A DNA stretch of 64,000 bases from Agathobaculum sp. Marseille-P7918 (GCF_900625105.1 NZ_UYYD01000003.1:186001-250000); one strand, 5' to 3'. Counted from the stretch's first letter, positions 47,948 through 57,759 are shown. Notes: a model not told the origin generated them from the sequence alone. Program-made: numbers and translations.

Positions 47948-47988
47948 AGAATAGCCGCAAAACGCAAAAAAGACAAGAACAAATGTTT
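47948..47988 (-). promoter_or_regulatory. Promoter of the phage cassette with LexA-like box
   Basis: On the minus strand TTGTCT (47976-47971) and TATTCT (47953-47948) are 17 bases apart. Directly upstream, GAACAAATGTTT (47977-47988 on the plus strand) fits the GAAC-N4-GTTY core of Gram-positive LexA (DinR) sites and shares its first 11 bases with the perfect box before the recombinase at 60771. Confidence 0.55.
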
Positions 47989-48002
47989 GATATTTTCCGG
48001 GC

Positions 48003-48031
48003 TTGCAATTTTGTCCGCGCTGCGGTATCCT
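48003..48031 (+). promoter_or_regulatory. Promoter of the HAD phosphatase gene
   Basis: TTGCAA (48003-48008) and TATCCT (48026-48031) are 17 bases apart, divergent from the cassette promoter. Confidence 0.7.
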
Positions 48032-48068
48032 GAATAGGAAATGGGAATGAACAGGGGGAAAAACAAAC

Positions 48069-48890
48069 ATGCAAAACATCAAACTGATCGCGCTTGACCT
48101 GGATGGAACTGCCCTGACGCCGGCCAATACGGTTTCCGAGGCGACGGTGGACGCGGTGCGTCGTGCGCGTGAGGCGGGGGTGCATGTGGTCATTTCGACC
48201 GGCCGAATCTGCGGCGAGGCATGTGATTTTGCGCGCGAAATGGGCGCGGATGACCTGATGGTGACCGCGGGCGGCGCGTCGATCTCGCGCGTTTCGACCG
48301 GGCGGTGCATGATGCGCATGTCCATGCCGTGGGAGCCTGCCGTGCGTGCGGCGGCCGCGGTCGAGCGCATCGGGCTGACTGTGATGGTCTATGCGGGTGA
48401 AGCGCTGCTCATCACGCCGTATGACGAGATCGAATTTGGCAAATACAAGTCCAACGAGGGGTATCTGGCGGTCAAGCAGGTTGTGCCGTCGATTGCGGAA
48501 TATATTGCAAATGGGCATGTGTCGGTGGATAAGATTTTTGCGCGCAGCAGCGATCCGGTGACGCTGCATCTGGTGCGCGAGCAGATCCGGCAGATCCCGG
48601 GCGTGCGCGTGATGAGTTCGGCGACGGATAATATCGAAGTGGTCACGCCTGCCGCGGATAAGGGGACGGCGCTGGGCATGCTGTGCCGCGAGCTGGGCAC
48701 GGATCTGTCGCATGCCGCCGCCATCGGTGACAGCGAAAACGATCTGGAGATGCTGCGCGCGGTTGAGCTGCCGATCGCCATGGGCAACGCCAATGACGCG
48801 GTCAAGGCGATCTGCAAGCGGCAGACGCTGACCAACGCGGAGGACGGCGTGGCCGCGGCAATCGACCGGATCCTGAAAGAGAACGGGTAA
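48069..48890 (+). CDS. HAD-superfamily phosphatase (Cof type)
   Basis: This 273-residue hydrolase of the Cof/YbiV group normally acts on small sugar phosphates or FMN. Motif I is ALDLDGTAL, motif II STGR, the conserved Lys lies in DKGTALGML and motif IV is IGDSENDLEML. A C2B cap lies between motifs II and III. The substrate cannot be told from sequence. It stands between the cassette and uppP with its own promoter. Confidence 0.9.
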   Translation: MQNIKLIALDLDGTALTPANTVSEATVDAVRRAREAGVHVVISTGRICGEACDFAREMGADDLMVTAGGASISRVSTGRCMMRMSMPWEPAVRAAAAVERIGLTVMVYAGEALLITPYDEIEFGKYKSNEGYLAVKQVVPSIAEYIANGHVSVDKIFARSSDPVTLHLVREQIRQIPGVRVMSSATDNIEVVTPAADKGTALGMLCRELGTDLSHAAAIGDSENDLEMLRAVELPIAMGNANDAVKAICKRQTLTNAEDGVAAAIDRILKENG

Positions 48891-48945
48891 ATCGGCGGGA
48901 AACCCAGCATTTTTGCGGAAAACGGTGGTATTCGGCATGCAGATA

Positions 48946-48954
48946 TGCTATAAT
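48946..48954 (+). promoter_or_regulatory. Extended -10 promoter of uppP
   Basis: TGC directly before a perfect TATAAT (48949-48954) gives an extended -10 element; the -35 region is poor. Confidence 0.55.
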
Positions 48955-48998
48955 AAATCTGTATGTAATATTTGCCCCATCAAAAGGAGACAGATCGC

Positions 48999-49832
48999 AT
49001 GAGTTTATGGTTTGCTATTTTGCAGGGTCTGGTGCAGGGCCTGACGGAATTCCTGCCCGTATCATCTTCCGGCCATCTGGTGCTGGTGCAGACCCTGTTC
49101 GGCGAGGACGTGGAAACCAACTATATGCTGTTTAACGTGCTGCTGCACTTCGGTACGCTGCTGAGCGTCATCGTGGCTTTTTGGAAGGATATCAAGGAGC
49201 TGTTTGTCGAGTTCTTCGGCTGGATTCACGATGGTTTCAAGATCAACGGTCATCCGTACCGTCGTTTTATCGTGATGCTGCTGCTCACCATTGTGCCCAT
49301 GTTCGCGATCCTGCCGGTCAAGAGCACGCTTGAGGACGCGTTCTCCTCGCCGCTGCTGGTTGGCCTGCTGCTGCTCGTGACTGCGGCGGTGCTGTACCTG
49401 TCCGAGAAGGCGCCGAAAAAGCACAAGACCGAGGAAAACGCCACCTGGCTGGACGCGCTGATCGTCGGCATCGGCCAGTGCTTTGCCGTTCTGCCCGGCC
49501 TGTCGCGCTCGGGCACCACGATCTGCACCGGCCTGTTCCGCGGCTTTTCGCGTGACTTTGCGGTGCGCTTCGCGTTCATTATGTCGCTGCCGGTCATTCT
49601 GGGCGCGAACATCTTGGAACTCGCAGACGTGTTCAAAGACCCGGCTGCGGCGATGGGGGATGTGTCGGTCGCCTGCTGCATCGTGGGCGTTCTGGCGGCG
49701 ATGCTGTCCGGCCTTGCGGCGATCCGCATGGTGCGCTTTGTGTCCAAACGCGGCAATTTCCGCCCGTTTGTTGTGTATTGTACATTGATCGGCACGATCA
49801 CGATCGTGGCGAGCCTGATAAAGATGGTGTGA
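48999..49832 (+). CDS. uppP: Undecaprenyl-diphosphate phosphatase
   Basis: This membrane enzyme (BacA type) recycles the lipid carrier of cell-wall synthesis and gives bacitracin tolerance. The 277-residue protein has the signature LTEFLPVSSSGHLVL near the N-terminus and the second catalytic motif LPGLSRSGTTI, with about eight membrane helices. I chose the ATG at 48999 behind AAAAGGAGA. The terminator behind it separates it from spoIIIE. Confidence 0.96.
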   Translation: MSLWFAILQGLVQGLTEFLPVSSSGHLVLVQTLFGEDVETNYMLFNVLLHFGTLLSVIVAFWKDIKELFVEFFGWIHDGFKINGHPYRRFIVMLLLTIVPMFAILPVKSTLEDAFSSPLLVGLLLLVTAAVLYLSEKAPKKHKTEENATWLDALIVGIGQCFAVLPGLSRSGTTICTGLFRGFSRDFAVRFAFIMSLPVILGANILELADVFKDPAAAMGDVSVACCIVGVLAAMLSGLAAIRMVRFVSKRGNFRPFVVYCTLIGTITIVASLIKMV

Positions 49833-49866
49833 TGCCGCCTGCGGGCGCATCCGCCGAAAACACTGG

Positions 49867-49896
49867 GAAAAGTTCCGGATAACGGGACTTTTCTTC
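49867..49896 (+). terminator. Terminator after uppP
   Basis: An 11-base-pair stem (one T-G) with arms 49867-49877 and 49883-49893 runs into T residues. Confidence 0.75.
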
Positions 49897-49993
49897 GCAC
49901 TGGCGGAAAAACGGCCGGCATCGGCTGTCCGCCGATTCATAGCCGTGCGTGTTGCGGCGCACGGGCAAGCAAATAAAGCGAGGGAAAAACACT

Positions 49994-52495
49994 TTGGCTG
50001 CAAAAAAGACCACAACCAAAAAAACTTCGTCGCGCGGCAAATCGACCGCGCGGCGCGCGCCCGAGCCGGAGCCGATCCTGTCCCGCGCCACTTGGGGTGC
50101 GGTCTGGGGCGTGCTCGGGCTTTTGTGCCTGCTCGCCATCCTGCCGATCGACGGCGTGCTGCTCGACTGGCTGCACCGCGGCATCGGCGCGCTGATCGGC
50201 AAGGGCAGCTATGTGCTGCCGTTTGCGCTGCTGGCGCTGGCGGGTTTGCTGTTTGCGCGGCAAAAGGGGCCGGTGCGCCTGCGCGGCGTGAGCATTGCGC
50301 TGCTGCCGGTATTTCTCGGCAGCATTGTCCATGCATTCACCTGCGCTAACGAATATGATTTTTCGATGGAAACCCTGTTCGATCTGCTCCAGACAGGCAC
50401 GGCGGGCAAGTCGGGCGGTCTGCTCGCGGGCGGGCTGTATATCGTGCTTGAGTGGGCACTGTCGTCCATCGGCGCGCTGCTGGTGCTGCTTCTGCTGACG
50501 GTCGCGGCGATTTTGGTCGCCTGCCGGATCACGCCGCAGGCGCTGTTTGAGATGCTCCGTCCGCCCGAATATGAGTATGAGGACGAAGAAGAGCGCGAGC
50601 GGTATGAGGCGCCCGTCCAGCTGCCCAATGTCCATGAGGTTGCGGCGGCGCACGCGCAGCGGCGCGAGGAGCGCCGCGCCGCGCGCCGCAAGGCGGATAT
50701 CGATATCCCGCTGGATACCGAGCCGCCCGGCGAGGACAAGCCTGGCGCCGATCCGAATGCACCCGTGCGCCACACGCGCGGCGGCAAGCCGATGGCGCCG
50801 GACGAATATCTGCGTTCGCTGAAAGAGGAGACAACGGGCGAGCAGGTGAGCATCCTCGATCTGGTGGAAAACCGCGAGGAAGAGCCGCCTGCCGAACCTG
50901 CGGCCAAGCCGGAAAAGGCGGAGAAGATCAGCCAGTCCGAGCAGGCGGAGCTGAGCGAGCAGATGGACGAGAGCCAGAAAGCGCCCGCCCCGGTTTACGA
51001 CTATCCGCCGATCGAACTGCTTGGCAAGGGCAAGCATGCCTCGGTTGCCGGAGCGGAGGCCGAACTCAAGGAAAATTCCGAGTGTCTGATCGACACGCTG
51101 GAATCGTTCAACATTGACGCACAGATCATCGGTATCGTGCGCGGCCCGTCGGTCACGCGGTTTGAACTGACCATACCGCGCGGCATCAAGATTTCGCGCA
51201 TCACGGCGCTGGCCGACGATATCGCGTTATCGCTCGGCGCGGCAAATGTGCGTATTGCGCCCATCCCGGACAAGATCGCGGTCGGCATCGAGGTGCCGAA
51301 CAAGACGGTCAATACGGTCTATATCCGCGAGTGCATTTCGTCCCCGGCCTTCACCAATGCGCGCAGCCGCCTGTCCTTTGCCGTGGGCAAGGATATCACC
51401 GGCAAGCCGGTCATCGGCGACATCGCCAAGATGCCGCATATGCTGATCGCAGGTACCACGGGTTCTGGTAAATCTGTGTGCATCAACTCGATGCTGATTT
51501 CGCTTTTGTACAAGTCCACGCCCGAAGAGGTCCGTCTGATCATGGTGGACCCCAAGATGGTCGAGCTGGGCAATTACAACGGCATTCCGCACCTGCTCAT
51601 CCCGGTCGTGACCGATCCGAAAAAGGCGGCCGGCGCGCTCAACTGGGCGGTGGGCGAGATGGAGCGCCGCTATAAGCTGTTTGCCGATCATCAGGTGCGC
51701 AACCTGACCGGTTACAACGACCTGATGCGCGCCGAGCGCGCCAAGGCCGAGCAGGAAGAGAGCGCCGCGCCCGAGCAGTATCAGGTGCTGCCGCAGATCG
51801 TCATCGTCATCGATGAGCTGGCCGACCTGATGATGGTCGCGGCTAAGGAGGTCGAAACCTCGATCTGCCGCATCGCGCAGAAGGCGCGCGCCGCGGGCAT
51901 GCATCTGGTGGTTGCGACCCAGCGTCCGTCGGCCGACGTCATCACCGGCATCATGAAGGCGAACATCCCGTCGCGCATCGCGTTTGCGGTGGCAAGCCAG
52001 ATCGAGTCGCGCATCATTCTGGACACGACCGGCGCGGAAAAGCTGATCGGCAAGGGCGACATGCTGTATGCGCCGCTGGGCGAGGGCAAACCCACGCGTG
52101 TGCAGGGCTGCTTTATCTCGTCCGACGAGATTGAAGCGGTCATCGCGCATATCAAGCAGACAAGCACCGCCGAATATAATGAGGAGATCCTCGAGCACAT
52201 CGAGCGGCAGGCCGAGCAGGTGGACGGCAAGGGCGGCGGCGCCTCGGGCGACCCCGGCGAGGACGAGGACGAGATGATCGAAGAGGCGATCGACGTCATC
52301 ATGGACTGCCATCAGGCGTCTACTTCCATGCTGCAGCGCCGGCTCAAGTTGGGCTATTCGCGCGCCGCGCGCATCATCGACCAGATCGAGGAGCGCGGCA
52401 TCATCGGGCCGTTTGAAGGATCCAAACCGCGGCAGATTCTGATCACCAAGGATGAGTGGCAGGAAATGAAGCTGCGGCGGCATGATATTCCATAA
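49994..52495 (+). CDS. spoIIIE: DNA translocase SpoIIIE/FtsK
   Basis: This ATP-driven translocase clears DNA through the closing septum, in sporulation into the forespore. The 833-residue protein has four membrane helices near the N-terminus, an acidic/charged linker, the FtsK motor with Walker [15 protein letters not shown] and Walker [13 protein letters not shown], and a C-terminal gamma winged helix ([19 protein letters not shown]). The TTG at 49994 is preferred (GAGGG before it); a GTG at 49949 is also open. The first residues ([16 protein letters not shown]) are a basic H1-like patch similar to the tail of GpmI. Confidence 0.95.
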   Translation: MAAKKTTTKKTSSRGKSTARRAPEPEPILSRATWGAVWGVLGLLCLLAILPIDGVLLDWLHRGIGALIGKGSYVLPFALLALAGLLFARQKGPVRLRGVSIALLPVFLGSIVHAFTCANEYDFSMETLFDLLQTGTAGKSGGLLAGGLYIVLEWALSSIGALLVLLLLTVAAILVACRITPQALFEMLRPPEYEYEDEEERERYEAPVQLPNVHEVAAAHAQRREERRAARRKADIDIPLDTEPPGEDKPGADPNAPVRHTRGGKPMAPDEYLRSLKEETTGEQVSILDLVENREEEPPAEPAAKPEKAEKISQSEQAELSEQMDESQKAPAPVYDYPPIELLGKGKHASVAGAEAELKENSECLIDTLESFNIDAQIIGIVRGPSVTRFELTIPRGIKISRITALADDIALSLGAANVRIAPIPDKIAVGIEVPNKTVNTVYIRECISSPAFTNARSRLSFAVGKDITGKPVIGDIAKMPHMLIAGTTGSGKSVCINSMLISLLYKSTPEEVRLIMVDPKMVELGNYNGIPHLLIPVVTDPKKAAGALNWAVGEMERRYKLFADHQVRNLTGYNDLMRAERAKAEQEESAAPEQYQVLPQIVIVIDELADLMMVAAKEVETSICRIAQKARAAGMHLVVATQRPSADVITGIMKANIPSRIAFAVASQIESRIILDTTGAEKLIGKGDMLYAPLGEGKPTRVQGCFISSDEIEAVIAHIKQTSTAEYNEEILEHIERQAEQVDGKGGGASGDPGEDEDEMIEEAIDVIMDCHQASTSMLQRRLKLGYSRAARIIDQIEERGIIGPFEGSKPRQILITKDEWQEMKLRRHDIP

Positions 52496-52516
52496 TATTT
52501 TGAGGAGGAACAAACC

Positions 52517-53026
52517 ATGTCTTTTGAGAAAATCAATATTGCAGAGCAGACGTTTAACCCGTTTGACCTGATCAGCAAGCAGTGGATGCTGATTTCGGCC
52601 GGCACGGAGGACAAGTGGAACACCATGACCGCCAGCTGGGGCGGCGTGGGCGTCATCTGGGGCAAGCCCTCGGCGACCTGCTATATCCGTCACAGCCGTT
52701 ATACCAAGGAATTTGTCGATGCGTCCGAGTATTTCACGCTGACCTTCCTCAAGGACGGCCATCGGGACGCCCTCAATCTGCTGGGCAGCAAATCCGGCCG
52801 CGACATGGATAAGATGCACGACAGCGGCCTGACGCCGGTCATGGTGGACGGCCAGCCGACGTTTGCCGAGGCGGAGCTGGTGCTCATCTGCCGCAAGAGA
52901 TGCAAGAGCGAGATCGCGCCCGAGGATATCCTGCACGCGGAAACGCTCGATAAGTGGTACGGCGACAAGGATTACCACACCATGTACATCGGCGAAATCG
53001 TCGCGGCATATCGCGCGGAATCATAA
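52517..53026 (+). CDS. Flavin reductase-like protein
   Basis: This 169-residue protein has the flavin reductase-like split-barrel fold that binds FMN. Typical elements are NTMTASWGGVGVIWGKP, CYIRHSRYTKEFVDA and EYFTLTFL with a C-terminal beta strand pair (ELVLICRKR, YHTMYIGEIV). It starts 21 bases after spoIIIE behind GAGGAGG and is probably co-transcribed. Its electron acceptor is not known. Confidence 0.85.
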   Translation: MSFEKINIAEQTFNPFDLISKQWMLISAGTEDKWNTMTASWGGVGVIWGKPSATCYIRHSRYTKEFVDASEYFTLTFLKDGHRDALNLLGSKSGRDMDKMHDSGLTPVMVDGQPTFAEAELVLICRKRCKSEIAPEDILHAETLDKWYGDKDYHTMYIGEIVAAYRAES

Positions 53027-53138
53027 AACGTCACAAATTGTTCACCAAACCGATCAGTCTCCGGGCTTATACTGAAAGCAGAATACGGCGGAGCGGAATT
53101 GTGCTGCCCAACCCAGCCCGGAATCGGAGGAAAAACCA

Positions 53139-54782
53139 GTGAAGAAAAGATTATGCAGCCTGCTGCTGGCGGCGGTGCTCCTGTTGGGGCTTGTGCCGAG
53201 CGCCTTTGCAGGATTTGAGAATTTTGCCGCGCAGGCGGTCTATACCCCCGGCCAGTTTACCGACGTGGCGGAGGACGCGTGGTATGCGGACAACGTGCGC
53301 GCGGCGTATGAATACGGACTGATCAACGGCCAGTCGGCGACGCGCTTTGCGCCGGACAGCTCCCTGACCGTTGCCGAAGCCGTCAAGCTCGCGGCCTGCC
53401 TGCACAGCATTTACCACACCGGCAGCGCGAATTTCACGGCCTCTGACCCGTGGTACCGGACCTATGCGGATTATGCGCTGCAAAACGGCATTCTGACCGC
53501 GGAGCGTTCGGATTACACCAAGCCGGCCACGCGTGCGGTGTTTGCGTCCGTGCTGGCCGCGGCGCTGCCGTCGGAAGCCCTGACCGCGATCAACACGATC
53601 GCGGATGGCGCGATCCCGGATGTCTCGTCCTCGGCGTCCTATGCCGATGCGGTCTATCTGCTGTACCGTGCCGGCGTGCTTACCGGTTCGGATACGGCGG
53701 GCCGGTTCCGCCCAAGCAGTACGATCAAGCGCAGCGAAGCGGCCGCGATCGTCACGCGTATGGCAGACCCCAGTCTGCGCTGCACGGTGACGCTCGAAAC
53801 GCAGGCTGTGCTCACGGCGGATGAGATCTATGCCCGCTGCATGCCTGCGGTGTTCAAGCTGTATTCGTATGATGCCCGCGGCAACCTGCTCAGCAAGGGC
53901 AGCGGCGTGGTCATCAGCGCAAACGGCGACGCGGTCACCTGTGGACACATCGCCAACGGGGTTTCCCGTCTGGTGGCGGAAATGTATGACGGCACCAAGC
54001 GGGAAGTCAGCATTTATGATATCGACGCAGATGCGGATATGTCGCATATCCGCGTGGTGGGCAGCAATTTGCCATATCTGGAAACCTCGCTGGATGTCCA
54101 GAAAGGGGATACGGTGTATGCGCTCGGCTATCCGGGCGGCGGCAGTGCCAAGGTAACGTCCGGTACGGTGACCAATCCGGCAAACCATGATTATCTGACT
54201 GCGCTGATCGAGAGCACCGCTTCCGTGGTCAGCGGCAATTCGGGCGGTGCGCTGGTGGACGGTCAGGGCCGTCTGGTCGGCATCACGGTCAGCAGTCGTT
54301 CGAGCGGGTCGCCTTCGTTCTCCGTGCCGATTTCGGTGCTGGAAACCATGGAAAGCACGACGGCGGTCAGCCCGGCGGTTTACACCAGCACGCATCTGCC
54401 GGACAGCTCGCGCTGCTATGCCAAGCTGTACCCGGTGCCGGATTTCGGCAAGGTGACCGGCGTTTCGCTGCTGGGCAGCACGAAGGACCGCGGCACGACC
54501 TGCTTCTATTACCGTCTCTCGGACATGGCCGGGGGCGGCAGCACGCAGCTGCTGCAATACTATGCAGCGCTCAATGAAAACACGTTTTACCAGTTCTCCG
54601 ATGGGGCGTTCACCTCTTCGGCGGGATATCTTCTGTCGGTAAAACTCTATGAAACAACGTATCAGGGAGTCCCTGCGCTGGGCGTATTTGTGTCCGGTAT
54701 GCAGTCCCTGCCGATCGGTGGCCTGTTGCAGGCCACCGATTTTTCGTTTGCAGGTATTGCTGCATTTCATGGTTTTTGGTGA
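53139..54782 (+). CDS. Secreted S-layer-homology serine protease
   Basis: This 547-residue exported protein has a signal peptide (KKRLCSLLLAAVLLLGLVPSAFA), split by an Ala-x-Ala cut site near residue 24. Three S-layer homology repeats cover residues ~38-215 (FTDVAEDAWYADNVRAA, ASDPWYRTYADYALQNGI, PDVSSSASYADAVYLLYRAG) and should hold it on the cell wall. A trypsin-like protease domain follows with His270 (TCGHIANG), Asp300 and Ser368 (SGNSGGAL). The C-terminal ~130 residues are unknown. The start is GTG behind CGGAGG. Confidence 0.85.
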   Translation: MKKRLCSLLLAAVLLLGLVPSAFAGFENFAAQAVYTPGQFTDVAEDAWYADNVRAAYEYGLINGQSATRFAPDSSLTVAEAVKLAACLHSIYHTGSANFTASDPWYRTYADYALQNGILTAERSDYTKPATRAVFASVLAAALPSEALTAINTIADGAIPDVSSSASYADAVYLLYRAGVLTGSDTAGRFRPSSTIKRSEAAAIVTRMADPSLRCTVTLETQAVLTADEIYARCMPAVFKLYSYDARGNLLSKGSGVVISANGDAVTCGHIANGVSRLVAEMYDGTKREVSIYDIDADADMSHIRVVGSNLPYLETSLDVQKGDTVYALGYPGGGSAKVTSGTVTNPANHDYLTALIESTASVVSGNSGGALVDGQGRLVGITVSSRSSGSPSFSVPISVLETMESTTAVSPAVYTSTHLPDSSRCYAKLYPVPDFGKVTGVSLLGSTKDRGTTCFYYRLSDMAGGGSTQLLQYYAALNENTFYQFSDGAFTSSAGYLLSVKLYETTYQGVPALGVFVSGMQSLPIGGLLQATDFSFAGIAAFHGFW

Positions 54783-55001
54783 ATCTGTTCCGGCATTTCG
54801 TTTCATTTCACAAAAAATGCCGCAAAACGAACGATTATGATAATTTTGTTAATTTTTTTGTTTAAAAATGCGAAAGAAATGAAAAAATAAACAACGGTGA
54901 AACCATAATTTTGATGTGAAAGACAATAAACTTCGTCAAATTGAACAAGAAGGTGGAGCCAAATCGGTGAAATTCTACAATGGAACACAAAGTGCCAGGC
55001 A

Positions 55002-55010
55002 TGCTATAAT
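55002..55010 (+). promoter_or_regulatory. Extended -10 promoter of ppdK
   Basis: TGC directly precedes a perfect TATAAT (55005-55010), and GGAACA lies 17 bases upstream at 54982-54987. The remaining A/T-rich 290-base gap (54783-55073) shows no gene. Confidence 0.65.
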
Positions 55011-55073
55011 ATTCTTGCGTGATTGAAGTGTGTTTATAAGAGAGCACCAAACGAAATGGAGGAAAAGACCCAA

Positions 55074-57707
55074 ATGAAGAAGTACGTTTACATGTTCCCG
55101 GAAGGCAACGGAAAAATGCGTGAGCTGCTTGGCGGCAAGGGCGCGAATCTGGCCGAAATGACCGGACTCGGCATGCCCGTACCGCAGGGCTTTACCATTA
55201 CCACCGAAGCCTGCACCCGGTATTATGAGGACGGCAAGACGATCTATCCGGATATCCAGGATCAGATCCTTGAGTACCTCGATAAATTGGAGAAGGTAAC
55301 CGGCAAGACCCTGGGCGACCCGGAGAAGCCGCTTCTGGTTTCGGTTCGTTCGGGCGCGCGCGCTTCCATGCCCGGCATGATGGATACCATCCTCAACCTC
55401 GGCATGAATGATGAGATCTGCGAAGCAGTTGCGAAGCTGACCAATAATCCGCGTTTCGCGCGTGACTCTTACCGCCGCTTCATCCAGATGTTCTCGGACG
55501 TCGTAATGGAGCTGCCCAAGTCCACCTTCGAGACCTTCATCGATCAGGTCAAGGACAAGAAGGGTGTAAAGCAGGATAACGAGCTTGACGCGGACGATAT
55601 GAGCGAACTGATCGTCCTGTTCAAGGATCACTATAAGAAGTCCCTCGGCGAGGAATTCCCGCAGGATCCCAAGAAGCAGCTGATGGAGGCTGTCCGCGCG
55701 GTATTCCGTTCGTGGGACAACCCGCGTGCGAACACCTACCGCCGCATGAATGATATCCCGCATTCCTGGGGCACTGCAGTAAACGTACAGTCCATGGTAT
55801 TCGGCAACATGGGCGACACCTCCGGCACGGGCGTTGCATTTACCCGCAACCCGGCAACCGGCGAAAAGAAGCTGTACGGCGAATTCCTGATGAACGCGCA
55901 GGGCGAGGACGTCGTGGCCGGTATCCGCACCCCGCAGCCGATCTCTGCGCTGGCTGACACCATGCCTGACGTGTATCAGCAGTTTGTGGATATTTCCTCC
56001 CGCCTCGAGCAGCACTACGGCGATATGCAGGATATGGAGTTCACCATTGAAAACGGCAAGCTCTATATGCTCCAGACCCGTAACGGCAAGCGCACCGCGC
56101 AGGCTGCTTTGAAGGTCGCGGTTGATCTGGTTGACGAGGGCGTCTGCACCAAGGAGCAGGCGATGATGAAGGTTGAGGCCAAGCAGCTCGATGCGCTGCT
56201 GCACCCGACGTTCGTCCCGGCGGCTCTGGCAGCTGCCAAGCCGATCACCACCGGCCTGCCGGCATCCCCCGGCGCTGCCTGCGGCGCGGTTTACTTCACC
56301 GCGGAAGAAGCAGCGGCGGCCCACAAGACCGGCCTCAAGGTCGTTCTGGTGCGTCAGGAGACCAGCCCGGAGGACATCGACGGCATGGCGGTTTCCGAAG
56401 GCATCATGACCGCCCGCGGCGGTATGACCTCGCACGCAGCGGTTGTTGCGCGCGGCATGGGCACCTGCTGTGTTGCCGGCGTCAACGGCATCAAGGTTTC
56501 CGAAGAAAACAAGACCCTGACCTTTGCCGACGGCACGGTCGTGAAGGAAGGCGAGTTCATCTCGCTCGACGGCTCGACCGGTAACGTATACCTCGGCAAG
56601 ATCGATACGCAGGATGCGGAGCTGACCGGCGACTTCGGCCGCTTCATGGGCTGGGCGGACGAGATCCGCACGCTCAAGGTCCGCACCAACGGCGATACCC
56701 CGCGCGATGCAACGCAGGCGCGCAAGTTCGGCGCGGAAGGCATCGGCCTGTGCCGTACCGAGCATATGTTCTTCGATCCCGAGCGCATCAAGGCAGTGCG
56801 TGAGATGATCATCTCCGACACCGTGGAGCAGCGCAAGGTTGCGCTGGCCAAGATCCTGCCGATGCAGCGCGGCGACTTCGAAGCGATTTACCGCGCGATG
56901 GGCGGTCTGCCGGTAACCATCCGTCTGCTCGATCCCCCGCTGCATGAGTTCCTGCCGCAGGAGGATGAGGACATCAAGGAACTGGCCGACGAGATGGGTG
57001 TTCCGTTCGAGAAGCTCAAGGCTAAGGTTGCCGACCTGCACGAGTTCAACCCGATGCTCGGCACCCGTGGCTGTCGTCTGGACGTTCTGTATCCGGAAAT
57101 CGCCGAGATGCAGACCGAAGCCATCATTTCCGCGGCGATCAACGTCTGGAAGGAAGATGGCCTGCACATCACGCCCGAGATCATGGTTCCGCTGGTTTCC
57201 GAGATCAACGAGCTGCGCTTTGTCAAGAAGGTCATCAAGGCCAAGGCTGACGAACTGATTGAAGCGTCCGGCCTGAAGATGAAGTATATGATCGGTACGA
57301 TGATCGAGACCCCGCGCGCGGCTGTCACCGCAAACGAGATCGCCGAGGAAGCGGAGTTCTTCTCCTTCGGCACCAACGACCTGACCCAGATGACCTACGG
57401 CTTCTCGCGTGACGACGTGGGCCGCATCCTGGAGACCTATTTCGACAAGAAGATCCTCGAGTCCGATCCGTTTGCCCGTCTGGACCAGAACGGCGTTGGC
57501 AAGCTGATCCGCTTCGCGGTTGCGGAAGGCCGCCGCACCCGTCCGGACATCAAGCTGGGCATCTGCGGTGAGCACGGCGGCGACCTGTCGTCGGTTGAGT
57601 TCTGCCACAATGTCGGCCTGAACTATGTATCCTGCTCGCCCTTCCGTGTGCCGATCGCCCGCCTCGCAGCGGCGCAGGCGCGCGTCAAGGAACTCGGCAT
57701 GGCATAA
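55074..57707 (+). CDS. ppdK: Pyruvate, phosphate dikinase
   Basis: This enzyme interconverts phosphoenolpyruvate, AMP and PPi with pyruvate, ATP and Pi; in anaerobes it often serves glycolysis in the pyruvate direction. The 877-residue protein has the nucleotide-binding domain (LLGGKGANLAEMT, SVRSGARASMPGMMDT), the phosphohistidine His454 in GGMTSHAAVVARGMG, and the TIM-barrel C-terminal part with GLCRTEHMF, GTRGCRLDV and GICGEHGGD. I chose the ATG at 55074 (GGAGG before it); an in-frame ATG at 55056 is also possible. It complements the clustered glycolysis genes. Confidence 0.97.
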   Translation: MKKYVYMFPEGNGKMRELLGGKGANLAEMTGLGMPVPQGFTITTEACTRYYEDGKTIYPDIQDQILEYLDKLEKVTGKTLGDPEKPLLVSVRSGARASMPGMMDTILNLGMNDEICEAVAKLTNNPRFARDSYRRFIQMFSDVVMELPKSTFETFIDQVKDKKGVKQDNELDADDMSELIVLFKDHYKKSLGEEFPQDPKKQLMEAVRAVFRSWDNPRANTYRRMNDIPHSWGTAVNVQSMVFGNMGDTSGTGVAFTRNPATGEKKLYGEFLMNAQGEDVVAGIRTPQPISALADTMPDVYQQFVDISSRLEQHYGDMQDMEFTIENGKLYMLQTRNGKRTAQAALKVAVDLVDEGVCTKEQAMMKVEAKQLDALLHPTFVPAALAAAKPITTGLPASPGAACGAVYFTAEEAAAAHKTGLKVVLVRQETSPEDIDGMAVSEGIMTARGGMTSHAAVVARGMGTCCVAGVNGIKVSEENKTLTFADGTVVKEGEFISLDGSTGNVYLGKIDTQDAELTGDFGRFMGWADEIRTLKVRTNGDTPRDATQARKFGAEGIGLCRTEHMFFDPERIKAVREMIISDTVEQRKVALAKILPMQRGDFEAIYRAMGGLPVTIRLLDPPLHEFLPQEDEDIKELADEMGVPFEKLKAKVADLHEFNPMLGTRGCRLDVLYPEIAEMQTEAIISAAINVWKEDGLHITPEIMVPLVSEINELRFVKKVIKAKADELIEASGLKMKYMIGTMIETPRAAVTANEIAEEAEFFSFGTNDLTQMTYGFSRDDVGRILETYFDKKILESDPFARLDQNGVGKLIRFAVAEGRRTRPDIKLGICGEHGGDLSSVEFCHNVGLNYVSCSPFRVPIARLAAAQARVKELGMA

Positions 57708-57729
57708 GCGTATATTACACTGGTTGGAA

Positions 57730-57759
57730 AGAGCCCCTCGTTTTCGAGGGGCTCTTTTT
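57730..57759 (+). terminator. Terminator after ppdK
   Basis: An 11-base-pair perfect stem with a TTTT loop (AGAGCCCCTCG and CGAGGGGCTCT) ends in five T residues. Confidence 0.93.

Noticed and set aside
39541-48068. Direct repeats (attachment sites) flanking the head cassette
   Set aside because: I compared the two edges by eye and found only six-base matches, which chance explains. How the cassette arrived stays open.
53030-53138. A riboswitch before the SLH protease, sharing CCCAACCCAGCCC with the rpsH leader
   Set aside because: The shared string is short and C-rich, the surrounding bases do not fold alike, and the gap is only about 110 bases long.
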